DNA of 64,000 nucleotides from NCBI RefSeq assembly GCF_000189635.1, contig NW_002476400.1, positions 50,511 to 114,510 on the forward strand. The letters run 5' to 3'. The position numbers and the translations under genes were made by a program. The notes under the pieces are model-generated. The model was not told the DNA's origin and searched no databases. It saw only the letters and a list, made by a program, of their open reading frames with translations. Origin of the DNA: Tetrahymena thermophila SB210 (taxonomy: Eukaryota; Ciliophora; Oligohymenophorea; Hymenostomatida; Tetrahymenidae). This document shows, piece by piece, positions 1 to 15,100 of this stretch. Position 1 is the first letter of the stretch, and each line of letters begins with the position of its first letter.

Positions 1-2167
1 GTTAATAACGAAGATTAGCCTATAACAACTCTCAACGAAGAAATTAAATTAAATGTTTAAGTCTTAAAAGGAGAAGATTATTATATTGATTAATATTATA
101 TATCATAAAAAAGTGGTGTATTTGAAATATTAGATAAAATAAATGTTTTTGGAAGGCTTGGAAAACAAATAATATTATAAATATCTTCTGAGTATGCAAA
201 GTCTCCTATTTACAAATTAGATGGCGAATTATCTAAAATAGAAACTAATATCTCCTTTGAAATAGAAATAAACATAGTTGAAAAATGCCCTGTAGGTACA
301 ACTTATTTTAATGATACTATAAAAAAGGATTTATGTAATCCCTGTCCTTAATTTATGTATAATTTAAATGATGGTGATAAATGTCATAAATGTCCAGATG
401 ATTTTTTATGTTAAAAGACAAGCATTTATTTACCTAGAGGATTGTGGAGATCAAAGAATAATAGCTATACTTACATCGAATGTTATGGTTATTTTTAGTG
501 TGTAGGAGATATTGATAGAGAAGAAATAACAGAATAGTTTTCTGATGAAAATCGTTATTGTAAAGAAGGTATTAGTTTTAATTAAAAATTTAAAATTAAT
601 TTCTAAAAATTAAATTTTAACAATAAAGGAAATATTGGAGCCTTGTGCATGGATTGTGATTTATATGGAAAATATTGGAATGAAAGGTATTATCAAGTTG
701 CTACTTACACTTGTTTAAAGTAAAATAATTAAAGTTTCTAAAAATAAATTTTTTAATAAAAATATATAAATAATTAGATGTGGATAATTCAATACTAACT
801 TAATGATTGATATCATAGTACTTCTGCTTAGTATAGCTTTGCTTGCTAAAATTGCAAAGTCTATTTTTATGCTAATGGATTATTTAAAGATTTAAAAAGT
901 ATTTCAAGTTTTGAAAATATATTTTAAATATGATTAAAGATTTTTTGTAATTTCTAGCATTTTACTTAATTACTTTACTCAACTATCATTGTGTACAAAA
1001 AATATGATTTACTTGCCAATATATATAAAGCAGATTTTTCTAGGTTTTGGAAATCCATCTGAAATCTTCCTAAAACTATTTGACTGTGTTTTATCTTAGA
1101 TTATTTTGTTTTAAGAAAATAACTATTCTTACTTCTATTTTAGAGTAGTCATTCTGTTGATATTTAACTTTTTAATTTGTTTGTTTACACTGCTTTGCTT
1201 TAGAATTTTAAAAAAGAAGGACCTTTTAGTTCATACCTCAGTACTAATATATTTCATCATTCATTTATTTACTCATACAATAGATTCAACTTTAGGAATG
1301 GTAATTAATTAATTAATTTTCTTTTTAATATTTTTTAATTAAAATTAATATTAAAAAAGATATTTTGTGTGAAAGTAGATGACTAATTTTATATAAACTA
1401 ATATCCTAGTATTAAATGTGATGAAGACCATTTAACTTTTGTTAAAAAAATGCTAATACCTTGTCTTTGTTTTTAACTGCTCTTTATTTTTTTAGTTTTT
1501 CTCTACATTATTAGAGAAAATCAAAATAAAACTAATTCCAGGAAAATTTCAAGCATATTTAACTAATTCTATAAGCATTTTTGGTGGTATTTTTACTAAA
1601 TATTGATAAGACTGCTTGTTATAGCTATAGATAATTACTTCTTTTTCGATGTATATTTAAAAGGCTCAGTATTATGCTCATTGTATTTGTCATACACTCT
1701 CACACAACTATACTGTAAAATAATTTAAATTTAAATTTTAAACTATATTCTTAAATTATATAATAGTTAAACCTTACACTAGACTCTAGTTTAATTACTT
1801 TGATATTTTTATTTCTATTTTAATAACTATTAATTTTGGAATGATTGAAAATCTGAACTAGTTTTTCAATCAAGAAAGAATTTTTGTTGCATTTTTAACT
1901 TTGAATATATCATGTGCTATCGGATTGATCTATTGGGCAATTATAGATGATTTTAAATTAAAAATTTTTAAAATTGTAAGTAAAATTAGGAAGAATAATA
2001 TTAATGCTAAAAAAAAGTAATCTCCCATCCTTTTGTGGAAATATTTAAGGTTAAGAATATTCAGTAGATAGATATTGATTGATAATAACAATGAAAAATT
2101 ATTTTATTGGAACATCTCAAAATACATTTCAAAACAAAATACTCTTCTTACAAATTTATAAAAGTGA
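1..2167 (+). CDS. C-terminal part of a large cysteine-containing multi-pass membrane protein (5' truncated by window)
   Basis: Reading is open from base 1 with TAA/TAG as Gln. About five exons are visible (roughly 1-566, 630-720, 780-1300, 1360-1712, 1769-2167), ending at TGA 2165-2167. The visible protein opens with a juxtamembrane region containing Cys pairs (CNPCP, CHKCP, CMDCDLYGKYWN), followed by about seven to eight hydrophobic segments and a basic cytoplasmic tail. It aligns almost residue for residue with the end of the next gene (13462-15652), including intron positions, so the two are tandem paralogues. Large Cys-rich proteins with this type of C-terminus are known in Tetrahymena as uncharacterised 'transmembrane proteins'. 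The function is unknown; a cell-surface role is inference. An apparent frame shift near 1712-1768 disappears once the intron shared with the paralogue is removed. The 5' end lies outside the window. Confidence 0.8.
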
Positions 2168-3134
2168 ATTAATCAAACAAGCAATTCTACTTTTTATACT
2201 GTTTAAAAATAAAACGAAATAAATGTTTTATTTTATATTTAAAAATATATATTTCTTTTACTCACCAAATTTATTAAAATGTATACTTTTAATTTATTTA
2301 AAATAAATTTTTAATTTTTCAAAAATTATTATTATTAATAATTGACATAGAAATATATAAACTAAGCAATAAAATAGAATATAAATTATAGATATATTTT
2401 TTAACTTAATTAAATTCTAATTCACATTATATTCTTAAATTCTTATAAGATTATATATAATGTGTTTTTATCTATATCTATTGTTTTATCAACCCAGGAC
2501 ACTTCTAGATGGTAGTAGCAAAGACTTAAATTTAGTAAATATTTTTATAAATACCAAAAGATCTAAGATATAAAAATTGCAATATAGATATGTATTTTAT
2601 TTTTTCAGAGACATCTGTATGTCTTACTTTGAATATCATAAATTTTATCAAATTTTAATAAAAAAAATTTTCTATTAGATAAAATTAAATCAATTTAAAA
2701 GTAAAATTAATAATAAGTCATTTTAAAATTTTAATCTCTCAATTATTTTTCATAAAAAGAAAAAATAGATATAATATTAAATATTTTGATTTTTAATTTG
2801 AATTTATGATTGAGTTTGATAATTTTCCTAAATCTATAGTTTAGAATCCATCAATATTTTTAGAGTTTTGTTAATTTTTTAAATAAAAATATAACTCTCC
2901 CTTTACAAAAAATAGTGTCAGAAAATATTGGGGAAATTTACAAGATAAATAGTTGTTTAGTTAAATAGTAAATTAAATTAATTAATATTGGTGATAGATT
3001 AAATAAAATATATAATTAAATTATATAAATTAACATTGTAAATGTAATTATTATTTTAATAAATTATCTCAAATGTACATGTAAAGATAAATTTAAAATT
3101 AGGAGAGTCTAATAAATAATTAATTAAGGGAAAC
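2168..3134. other. Intergenic region between tandem paralogues
   Basis: Very AT-rich sequence with many A and T runs. No conserved coding segment, RNA gene or repeat unit was recognised. It must hold the 3' flank of the upstream gene and the promoter of the downstream paralogue, but no specific motif can be assigned. Confidence 0.6.
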
Positions 3135-6100
3135 ATGATTAATTGTAATAACATTTATACGAGTAAATTATTTATTTATTTCAGAATTTAGTTTACTTTG
3201 TTTTTATTTAGATGGTGTACACAAATTTTTGAATGGAATTAATAATAAATTTTTTTCTGAACTTAATATTGAAGAAGTTGTTTTAAAGTAAATTAAAAAA
3301 AAATAAAAAAGATTAAAAAAAGCTTTAAAAATTATGTAGATTTAAATGAAAAGGTATTGCATATTTTACCTTTTTTTGGTAAAATAAATTTACGCTGAGG
3401 ATTGTAGTGATAACGAGTGTTTTTCAGAAACTGTAAATAAATGCATTATGTTTTCATTTGATATAGTTGGCAGAGACTCTTAAAATCAAAAGTGCTTATA
3501 TGATCGAGAAATAACCAGCAAAGTTGATAAATGCTTTGATAAGTAAATAAACTAGGTAAGTACAGTATGTAAAAATAGCTTAAATACAATGTGTGTGACA
3601 ATAAGCAATGATATTGATGATAACTACATTGGTATATATTAAAACTAAATAGGGGATTTAATATGTATTGAAAAATAAGATGTAAATTAATTGATATTAG
3701 CATCTCCATTAAGTAAACTTAAGATTAATAATCTTTTATTAAGTATGAATTTATTAATACTTTTAATAGGTCTGATCAAGCTAAAATCTTAATACTGCAT
3801 TCAAGATGATTATTCACTAGAAAAGTTAAGCTAGAGAATTAATAGCATGAAATGTAGTTGCAAACCATAGTAAACAATTAATCTATTAATTGAAAAAAAA
3901 TAAAAACAAATAAATAAATTAATTAATTAGATTTTGTCTTGAAAGCGATTCTTGCATTTCTATGGATTCTAAAGATAATATAGCAAGAGATACCAATTAA
4001 TTATGTTTATCAATTAATTAAGAAGGGTAGATCTAGAGTTGTTATTTAGATAAGAGCATTTGCTTGATAAAAGATCCTAATAATTAAAAAAGCAAGTGCG
4101 TATTGTAAGAAGAAGCTGAAAATGTAATTGGAATAGCACTAATTAATGGAAATAATGAATGCATTTTACAAGATTCATATTAAAAATTATAAATTGATGA
4201 AAGTATTAAAAAACTTTTTAGTTTTTATTCTAAAAATATATTTTAAAAATAATAAATAAGATTTGGTTTCCTTGAAAAAAGATTATTGCCTTTTTTAATC
4301 CTCATAAGTTGTACGAATAAAAGATTAAAATAAATTAGTGGTTGGCAGAACATAATAATTTATGTGTGTGTAAGAAAATTAAGTGTATTCAGATAAAAAT
4401 AATTTGGTGGAAATGTGTATATTTGGGTAAAATTAATAAATTCCTTTTTAATTAATTAAAATATCTTTCAAATAGATTTTGCATCTCCAATAACTCTTGC
4501 GTGTTAATGGATGATTTCTAATATATTTCAAAAATGTCAGATGATACTTGCTCAGGAAATTCAAATACAGATTTTAAAGAGTGTTTTTATTCTAGAGAAG
4601 CTAACACAACTTGTATTTTAGAGGAAGATGGTTAATAATCATGTGAAATTATCACTATTTAAAATACGAATGCTTCTGTATCAAATTTAAATGCGATAAA
4701 TAATTTAATTTATTTTCATTATTAATAGGGAGCAATTCTTAATTAATATGACAATAACATTGGAAAATGTATTAGAGCAAATTAAAAATTGATTGAAATT
4801 AATTTATGTAAATTTTATTTGTTTATTTTTCTTATTATAATAGTGCAATTATAAAATAGAGTAAGATAATCAAAAGCTAACTTGTGCTGAGGGTCTATGC
4901 ATTCTAAAAATGCCAGTTTATAATAAATTTAATGATTTGATATATTATACATATGAATGCACTGAAATAACATTTAGTAATTAAACAGCTGCACAAGATG
5001 ATGATGGATACTGCTAACCAACACCTACAAGGTATTATAAATTGATTTTAATTTAAAAAAAAAAAAAATTTAAATAAAAGTAAAATATGTAAGAAAACTA
5101 ACTAGTGTCTATTAGGAAAAAAGTGCGTTGATATGACTTATGATAAAAGTCTTCCTAATTTTGCTAAAGAATAAGGAACTACAGCTTGTCTTCCCTATTA
5201 ATTAACAGAAGAAAAAGGATAAAAAATTAAAAATTGCCCATATGGTTTTTGTATTCTTTAAATGAAAATAAATTAGAGATACTGTATTTAGTTAGGTTCA
5301 TTTATTTAGAGCTTACAATATATTGGCGTAGAAAAAAGTACTTAGAGGTGTCTTACCTCATATTAAATTTCGACAATTGGTAAATAAAATTTAAAAATAA
5401 AATATTTACAATTCTTAAAAATTATTAGAATAAATAATTTAAAATATTTTTGGAAAATGTATGATTTAAAGAAATTAATAAATCAATTAAAAAAATAATT
5501 TTAGGTAAATAAAGAATTTTTAAAATTTTAATTTGATTTAATTAATAAGGAATTGATTAGTGTGCAGATATGAATTATTGCATATTTTAAATCCCATCAA
5601 AGTAAATTTAATTTGACTGTAATTTGAAATTTTATTTAAAAAATTATAAAGATCAAAATAGAAACAGTACCTATGCCATCTTTTATAATTAGAAAGCACT
5701 TAATTTAAAGGTTTTCAAGTTCCAGCAAAGAATGCGAATGGTTACTGTTAAAAATTATAATAAGGTACATGAATTTCAAATCTCTTTAATTTTTAATTTT
5801 ATTATTTTATAAGATAAAACAATAAGTTGTGTTGATGGTTTTTATTGTATTTCTAAATTGGGTTAATGTGTTCCTTTAGACTCAAAAATAAACATAGCCA
5901 GGAGCAGCACTTAACTTTGCTAGTCGGCTTATACTGATCAGTCAATATATTGTGCTTAGTAATACTGTTAGCTTAATTAGAGATGCATTCCTTTATCGTT
6001 TGAGTATCCAGGAAGGGAAAATAAAACAAGTAAATGTCTTTAAGAAAATGAAAAAGGAATATTTGGAGCAGGAAGTTGTTTTGAAATGTATTTTTAATTT

Positions 6101-9100
6101 ATTTCATTTGATTTCATAAAAATATTAAAAGATTTAAATTTGATTAATTAATAAGCTTTTGCTTGATTGGAAAGTCTGATGAAGAAAATGAGCAATTTTG
6201 CGTTTAAATCGATTATAAAATAAGTTCATAAGTTGGTAAATTTTTTTTATCTACAAAAAATAATTAATTTTAAAATAATTTAGGTAGGTATAAGATATCT
6301 TAGAAATGTGTAAAAGAAGATGATTATAGCACAAAAACTGAAATTGTAAAACTAATTTTTTTTTTTTTTATAACTTAAACTTACAAAAAATATTCTAAAA
6401 AGGAAAAATGCTTTAAGGGCTAATACTGTATTAAAAAAGATGAGAAAGGAGTGTAGGCTTGTACAAAGGTACATAATGATATTATTTGCTCTGACGATAA
6501 TGGTGAATGTGTTTAAGCCTCTGATTAATCTAAAAAGTGCAAAAATTGCCCGTTTTCCTAGTGCCTTTAATCAGAAAAATGTATAAACCTTGAAAATTAA
6601 TATTGTCAAGATGCAAATGGTAATTTATATTTAAATAAAAATAAATAATTTTTTTAAATTATGATAAATAATTAGGGTCTTGCTAATCAATTTATAGCTA
6701 CTCCTGTTCTGTGTGTCCAGAAAAATATTGTTTAAATTAGAGAATGAATAGATGCATATATTATTAGTTTATTCCTAACAATTATTCTAAAGCCAATTGT
6801 CTTTACTAGCCTAGATAAGACCAATAATGCTTTTTGTAGGATATAAATTCAGTTAATAAATACTAAGAAAATCTTTGCATAAATAAAAACCATTTTTGTA
6901 TTTCTCTTGCAGATGAAAAATCATCAAAACAGTGCTTTTTTTGTCCTAAGTATTATTACAATCCAGGTGACGGGTTTTGCTATCAGAAAAAAAATGATAA
7001 CTAATATCCCTTCTTTAATCTGGATATTTAATATTCTTCAGAAGACTGCTTTCCTAACAGTGATTGCTCAAATAATAGTTAAAAATGTCCAGAAGGGTAA
7101 CTTACTTATTAATTAATTTATTTTTTATCTTTTTTTATTTAATTATAATATTAAAATTAATTCAATTAAAAATACTTTGAAGATTTAATCATTTATTTTT
7201 GTGTAAATTATAATAATTTTTATGAAACTTCTAAATTATTTAAATTAAATTATTTTTATTATTGGTATCAAAATCAATTCATTGTCTAAAAATCAATTAG
7301 ATGTTTTTTGAAAAAGGAAAAGTTCAAATTATTTAACAAAATTAATTATCAGCTCATATTCAAAAACTTTTAATTTAATTAAGATGCTAAAAATGTGAAG
7401 GTCCTAATATGTGCACTTAGTGCATTGATGATTATTTCTTGTATTATGATAAAGATACATAATATCAAGTGTGTGTTAAGTGTGACACTCAATTTTACAA
7501 TAATTTAAACTAAGACCCCTAATTATAAAAATATGGTAATGAGTTTTTTAAATGTATAGAATGCAATCTTCAGGAACAAGACTGGTAAATTACTTTAAAT
7601 CTTAACAACTTAATAATTTTTTATCAATTTAATTTAGGTAATTAAAAAAATAACTAAAAAAAAACTGTGCTAAGATGGTAGTTAAATTTATTGGAAACTA
7701 TAGATTTACTAAAAACTATTCTAATTTATTGTATTATGTTGTTTCAAGTGGAATTTCTGCAAATATAAGTGAGAGTTAAGCAAAAAGATTACCAGTTAAT
7801 TTCATGGTTGAATACAAAAATAGCTCTCCATTTTCTTGTATTATTTTAATATTTAAATCAATACATTATACTTATTTTTAATTAATTTAGGTGAATAAAC
7901 ATGTTTAAGATGTGAGTCAGACCCTAAAAAACCAATATATTGCTATAAATGTATTGACAGGTATTATAGTGATGAATAGGGTAAATGTTAAAAATGCCCT
8001 CTGAATTGTTTAAAGTGTGGAAAAGTTATTTTTAATGAGTAAAACTAACCAATTTTAATTGAAGATATTCCAAAAGAATTGCTAGATGATCAGAAATATT
8101 CTTTTTCTGGTGCAGTATTTGCTTGTGTGTAATGTATTGCTTAATATGCAATATCTCATGATTTCAGTTAATGTATTTAGTGTGGCTTTAATTGTCTTGA
8201 GTGCGCATTCGGTATATTTAATTTTAAAAAAACCATGAATTTAATTTAAATTAAATTATTAGAAATGTCAGGAAATCTTTTAAATTATAGAAAATAAAAC
8301 TTTAAATAAGAATATTAGTTTTTTAAATGCATCAAATGTTTATAAGGTTATTAGTTGTCTGCAAACAGTAATTATTTTTTAAAGAAATTAAATAATATTG
8401 AACCAAATTTATAGAAAAAGACTGCATAATACCATAAGTTCTACAACTTTGTTATGAATAAGGAATATATGATAAGAATTCAGGTTAATCTCTATAGACT
8501 TATCTAGATATTTTTAATGCTGAAAATAATTATTAATGCTTAAAGTGTAAAGAAAATACATGCTCATATCAAAATGTTTGTATTAAAAGGAGTTATTTTT
8601 TTGACTTTTTTTATATAAATACAATATTTAATTGTTAAAAGTTAGAAAATGATTATGAAAAAACTACAATAAATTATTGTTAAAATGGTGTATCTGCTTA
8701 AATTAACTCCTATCTAGCTTGTGATTAAAATAATAAATGTAAAAATTAAGTAAATTAATTATTTTAAAAACGTATAACTGAGTAGACATTTTCTTTTTAA
8801 TTTTTTAAATAAATTCAGATTTATTAATGCGAAGAGTGCTATACAGATTTATAGATTTACTAATGTAAAAAATGCAAGATCAATGGGTAAATACCAAGTA
8901 TTTTTGGTTGTTTACCTTGCCAACCAGGTTGTTTAAAATGCTACGAAGAGGGATATATTGACAATAAAAGAATTAATTTCACTGATTATCTTATCAATAA
9001 TCCTTAAGGTACACTGAATCTTAATTTAAGCCAGAGACTAAATTACAAAAGTATTTTTAATATTAAGATGAAATGTATAGAATGTTATTATGGCTATACT

Positions 9101-12100
9101 ATTGACTTTACATAATAATATTGTTTAACTCCTTAATGTGGGAATTATTGTTAAAATTGCATAAATTAAAATGATATCCCTTTATGTTTATCTTGCAATT
9201 ACAATAAGCTTTTTTAGCTAATAGAACCAATTTAAAGTTTTATATCTTAACTTCATTTTGGTACTAATTATTTAAATAACTTCTAGTAAATGGTAACTTT
9301 TAATTCTGAATAAAAGAATTGCTAAATATGTCCTCTTCTGTAAAATTATTTATTATTCTTTCTTTTAGTTTTTTTATTATTAAATATTTTCAAACTTTTT
9401 ATTTAAATATTGTGTAAAATAAATATCAACTCTGTTAAAGTAAAAACTTTTTAATTTATAATTAATTCAAAATTAGCTATATTTATTTAAATAAATAAAA
9501 AGATTTTAAAATTCTAATTTTTGAAATTTTTTACATTAAATTTAATTATCTTTAAACTCATTCTTAATTTCAACATTACATTTTATCTTAATAAAATTTA
9601 AATAAATTTTATATTAATTATATTAGTTGTGAAACATGTGAAGATAACTAAATTAACCTTGCTTCAGATCCATTGAACTTATACAAAATTAACTGTTATT
9701 CTTGTAAGTAATAACTGCCTAATACTTAACCAGAAATGCAAAAATATGAAATAAGATATGATAAATTTAGGAAAAGATGCATTTACTGCTTAAAAGAAGA
9801 CAATGGATGCTATTTCAAGAAAAAAACAGAGATTTTTGCTATTTGTGGTACTGCGAATGAACCTTTTGGTAAAGGTACTATTGATGAGCCATACAATTTA
9901 TATAAAGTTAAAACAACTGATTTAGATCAATTAATTATTAATGAGTCCGATTTTGATATGGCGTTGGTTTATTATAATGAACTTTAGCTGAGATATATTA
10001 ATTTTATAATTAATTTTGTTGATCCTTCTAGAAATTGCACTTAGATAAATGCTTTAAATTTTACTACAAAATTAAAAGATAAGATTCCATCAGTATAAAA
10101 TATTTCTATAACATTAAATGCCTTTCAGAACGATTAATAATCCGATTATATTCTTTATTAATAAAATATTGCAATTTTTAGAGGATTTAGCTTTTTCAAG
10201 ATTTAAAATTTTAATCTGATACCAAAAAATTTAGATAGTTAATTTGGTTTTAATGTTGAGGATGAATATTTAAAATATATTGAATTCTAGAATGTTAAAT
10301 TCACATGTTAACGCTAATTTTATAATTAGCTGTAACTAAGTTTTTAAAATTTTAATGGCACTTTTTTAATGAATAATACGTATTTGAGAAATTGTAGTTT
10401 TTAATAATAAACACTTATAAACGTTTTCTCATCGTTTATAACAACATATTTGACATATAACCTCACGAATGTATCAATATTATATTCAGATTTCTTATCA
10501 AAATCTAAGTTCATATCAATAAGCAGTCGAAGCACTTTGGAGATTTATAATTTCACATTTTAGCATGGAGTTTTAGAGAATCAATCATAGATTTTCTCAA
10601 ATAACTTCTAAGGTGATGACTTGACTAGCACTCTCAATATAACACACTTTTATTTTCAGAACACTACAATTTTAACTCAATCTTAAATATTGATTGGGGA
10701 GAGATTTAATTACTTTTATCTTCAAGACTTTATATTTATTAACTCAACTAGCAAGTTAAATCTAAATAAAAAGATAAAAAATTCTTTGTTTAGTGTCAAT
10801 ACAATTAATGCAAATAATGTCACAATACAGTCAAATATCTTTGAGAAAACACATATTATTTAATTTTCTCCTATATAAGACTTTATAGATTAAACTTCTA
10901 TAAATCTTAATTAATTTTTATTATTTAACAATACAATAAGCAGCTATGAATAGATATTTTTTTACTAAAATGGTAGATTCAAAACTGATGTGAATATAAC
11001 TAATTTTAACATTTCACAAAACACTTACAGCTAAAATTATAATTTATATTTATTCAAATTTAAATAGATCAACTCTCTCATTTTAAATAATGGTATAGTT
11101 GATGAAAAGGAATTAATAACTTTCATTCAAGTAACTAGTGTGAATAAAGTATCTGTTTAGTCTTTGAGTTTTGGAAATAAATTAATCTCAAGCTCTTCAC
11201 AAAATTTAATTAATATTCAAGATATAATTTATTAAGTATAATTAAAAAATGTTACATTTAACTAAATTATTGCAGATGAGATACTACTCATTGTCAGTTA
11301 ATTAGCTACAAACAACCTTAACCTATCAGCATTCAAAGCAATATTTAGCATCATAAATTTTAATTAGATAGTTTTAAGAAAATAAGCAAGTGTTAAGCTC
11401 AACATTCACATATTTAGTGCTGCCTAGATCTCTTTGTCTTATGGAATCGCTAAATTCAATTTAATACAGGCTTTGAATGTCAACTAACCTGCAATAGAAA
11501 GTCAAGTATGTTATATTTTTATAAAATTATATTAAACTATTTTTATATTTCAATAGTCAGATAACTTTTTATCTTCTGTGATTAATTGTAAGAACCCATT
11601 AGGCTAGATTGAAATTACTAACGCTTATTTGACAAATGCCGATAATCATCCTAACCATAATCTATTTTATATTCAGGCAATCTCAGTTTCGATATAATCA
11701 TCTAATTTTGTCATTAAATCGAATAACTATAATAAATTACAGTTAGCTGGAAGCCCCATTTTAGGGGGCTTAGCTTAAATACAATGCAGAGAACTTAAAA
11801 TTTAAAGCTCTTTATTTAGCGGTGGGTTATCTCTTCAGGGAGGAGGAATTTACTGGTAAGCTTTAGAGATGGCAAGCATTTATATTTCTTAGACCAATTT
11901 TACAGAAAATTGGAGTTTTTCATAAAAAGATCCTAAAAACTCAAATGGAGGTGCAATTTATATTAACCAAGTTCAATATAATTATGGAGTAACCATCAAT
12001 ATTGTCTAATGCCTTTTTTAAAATAATTTTGCTTATTTAAGAGGAGGAGCCTTGTATGTTTCTCCAAACAAGAGAAAATTTTACTTGAATTTGTAAAAAT

Positions 12101-15100
12101 CACAATTCATAAATAACTATTCATAAGAAGGAAGTAACTTTTATTCTAGTTAGTAATTTATGCAAAACATTATTATGATCTAATAAACTTAGACTTTATA
12201 TTAATATGAATTTATACAAAAATTAATGAGCTAGATAGAAAAAATTGTGCTTCCAATTTATAATTCTCCCAGTCTTTTCTATTTATAAGGTTTTTATTAG
12301 GTGCATTTGTTACAAAATAATTACACAGCAGAAAAAGCTCCTAATATAAATTAAGTTGATGATAAAATATAGCTAATTTTTCAAGGTTTACTTTTCTTTG
12401 AAAACATAAATTAATTGTCATTAATTTAAAATAGAATAAATTAATTTACATCAAATAAGCACTTAATTCGCTTATCATATATTGGCAGTTTTTAAATGTT
12501 TCTTGATTCAATAAACGATAATTAATAATTTACACTTAATAAGCCAAATGATGATTTAGATTCATTTGTTTATATTTTTTCAAATTCAATAAAAATTAAC
12601 CAGTTAACATATCAAAATAATACTTGTGTCAGATGCTTATAAGGAAATATAAGAGCTGTTTCAAATCATATACTAATAATTGATAGTGTTTTAAAGTTAA
12701 ACACTGCTTATAATGGAGGAGCTCTTTCTATTTCTTAACAATTTTAAACCATAATATAAGGAAATAACTTTAGATTCCTACCAATTAATTTTAATTAAGA
12801 ATATATCATTAGAAGATCTGATTAAAATTAAACTATCTACAATACTACATTTATAAATAACTCTGCTTTAAACAACGGAGGTTCTATTTTAGTTTCTGAT
12901 TCTATATTTTACTTAATTAGATGCTTGTTTTAAGAAAACAATGCAGCAGGCTATGGAGGTGCTGTTGTATCCGATTTGAATATTAAGTCAGATTAAATCT
13001 AAAAAATTCATTTAATTAAAAATATCTTTTTAAATAATGTAGCGAAAATAGGGAGTAGCTTTTATTAAATATAAAATCTTCCTATATATTAATAGTACAA
13101 CAATTAACTAAAAGGAAATAAAGCAAAACTTTATAACAACAACCTTCTTTAGTTTGCAGTTAATTTTATTGGAATAAAGAATAAATAAGTTCTCAAAAAT
13201 TCAATGAATATAGACAAACACATAAGTGGATATTTTCAGGTATTACATTTAAATTTTTTTATATTCTAATAATTAATTTCAATAATATTTTAATTTACTG
13301 TATATCTTCATTAAGATATTAAAACTTTTTTAAAGGTTAATTTTTGAAAATGTCAAAAATTTCTTATATTTATAAAAAATATTTATATTTATTTTATCAT
13401 AATAACTAAGAATTTTTACAGTAAATTAGAAAAATAAATAAAATAAATTTTATAAAATTAGGATGAGATTTTATTACAATTAGTAAATAGTGAAGATTAG
13501 CCAATAACAATTCTTAACAAAGAAATTACTTTAAATATTGTAGTTTAAGGTGAGGATTATTATATTAATTAATAATCAATCTCATAGAGAAGTGGTATAT
13601 TTAATATAACAGATAAAATTTAAGTTTTTGGAAGACTAGGAAAAAGAATAAAGTTGCTTATCTACTCAGAATATGCTAAGTACCCTGTTTATGGACTAGA
13701 TGGTGAGGTGATTAAAATAGAAACTGATATATTTTTTGAAATAGTAATAAATATAGTTTAAAAGTGTCCTTAAGGCACATAACATTTTAGTGATTATTTA
13801 AAAAAAGATAAATGTAATAACTGCCCACAATTTATGTTTAATTTAAATGATGGAGATAAATGTTATAAATGTCCATAGGAATTCATATGTGAAAATAAAA
13901 ATATTTACTTGCCTTAAGGTATGTGGAGATCCTAAAATAATAGTTATAACTTTATCGGATGTTATGGATATTTCTAATGTGTTGGAGATATTGATAGATA
14001 ATTTGAATTCAACAAATATTCAGATGTAAACCGATATTGTATTGAAGGTAAAAAGAGTTTATCCATATTCCTTTTATCAATAAAATTTAATAAAAAATTA
14101 GGAAATATTGGCCCATTATGCATGGACTGCGATTTATTTGGTAAATATTGGAATCAAAGATTTTATCAATCAGCTATTTACACTTGCACAAAGTAAATAA
14201 AAAAATAATTTTTAAACTTTATTTAATATTTTTGAATTGAAAAGGTGTGGAGAATTCAATGCTAGTAAAGCAGTAGATTGTATAATATTACTAATAAATA
14301 TTATATTGTTTATATGCATGGCTAAAAAAATATGTTAACTAATGGATTATTTAAAGATTAAAAAAATATTTGAAGTTTTAAAGATTCATTTTAGATTTGA
14401 TGAGAGGTTTTTTATAATTATGAATATTCTATTAAATTATACTGCTCAATTAACAGTCTGTATGAATAATATGATTTATTTACCTGTATGGTTCAAGTAA
14501 ATTTTAAAAGGTCTGGGAAATCCATCTGAAATTGTTCTAAAGTTATTTGACTGCATATTTTCTTAAATTAGTTTATTCAATGACGATAATATACTTTACT
14601 TTTATTTTAGGATAGTTATTCTATTGATATTGAATTTGTTGATTTGCATAATTTCTTTGGTTTGCTTTAAAATATTGAAAAAAAAAGAAACTTTAGTATG
14701 CTTCTCTGTTTTGATTTACTTTACCATTCATTTATATACTTATTCAATAGATTCAACTTTAAAGATGGTAATTAATTAATTCTTAGTTTCTAAATTAATT
14801 TTAATTTATTTCTGTCTAAAAAATAAATAAAGATGTTTTGTGACTCAGTAGAAGATAAGTTGTATGTTAACTAATTTCCAAATATTGAATGTGATAACTA
14901 ACATGTCCTATTAATGAAGTCTCTGCTAATTCCTTGCTTATGTTTTTAGATCATGTTTATAATTTTCGTTTTTTTGCTTCTGATTAAAGAAAATTAAATA
15001 ACCAGAAAAAAAAAATAGATAACAAGCATTTTTAGCTATTTCTACAAACGCTTTTGGTGGTAATTTTACATAATAGGGATGAAATTACTTGTAATTATTA

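Noticed and set aside
1700-1800. Apparent frameshift near the end of the first membrane protein gene
   Set aside because: The paralogue has the same feature at 15189-15241, and a GT...AG intron at the same phase restores both frames.
3446-3709. Minus-strand 87-codon open frame near the start of the giant gene
   Set aside because: It is opposite a Cys-rich plus-strand exon and shows no protein features of its own.
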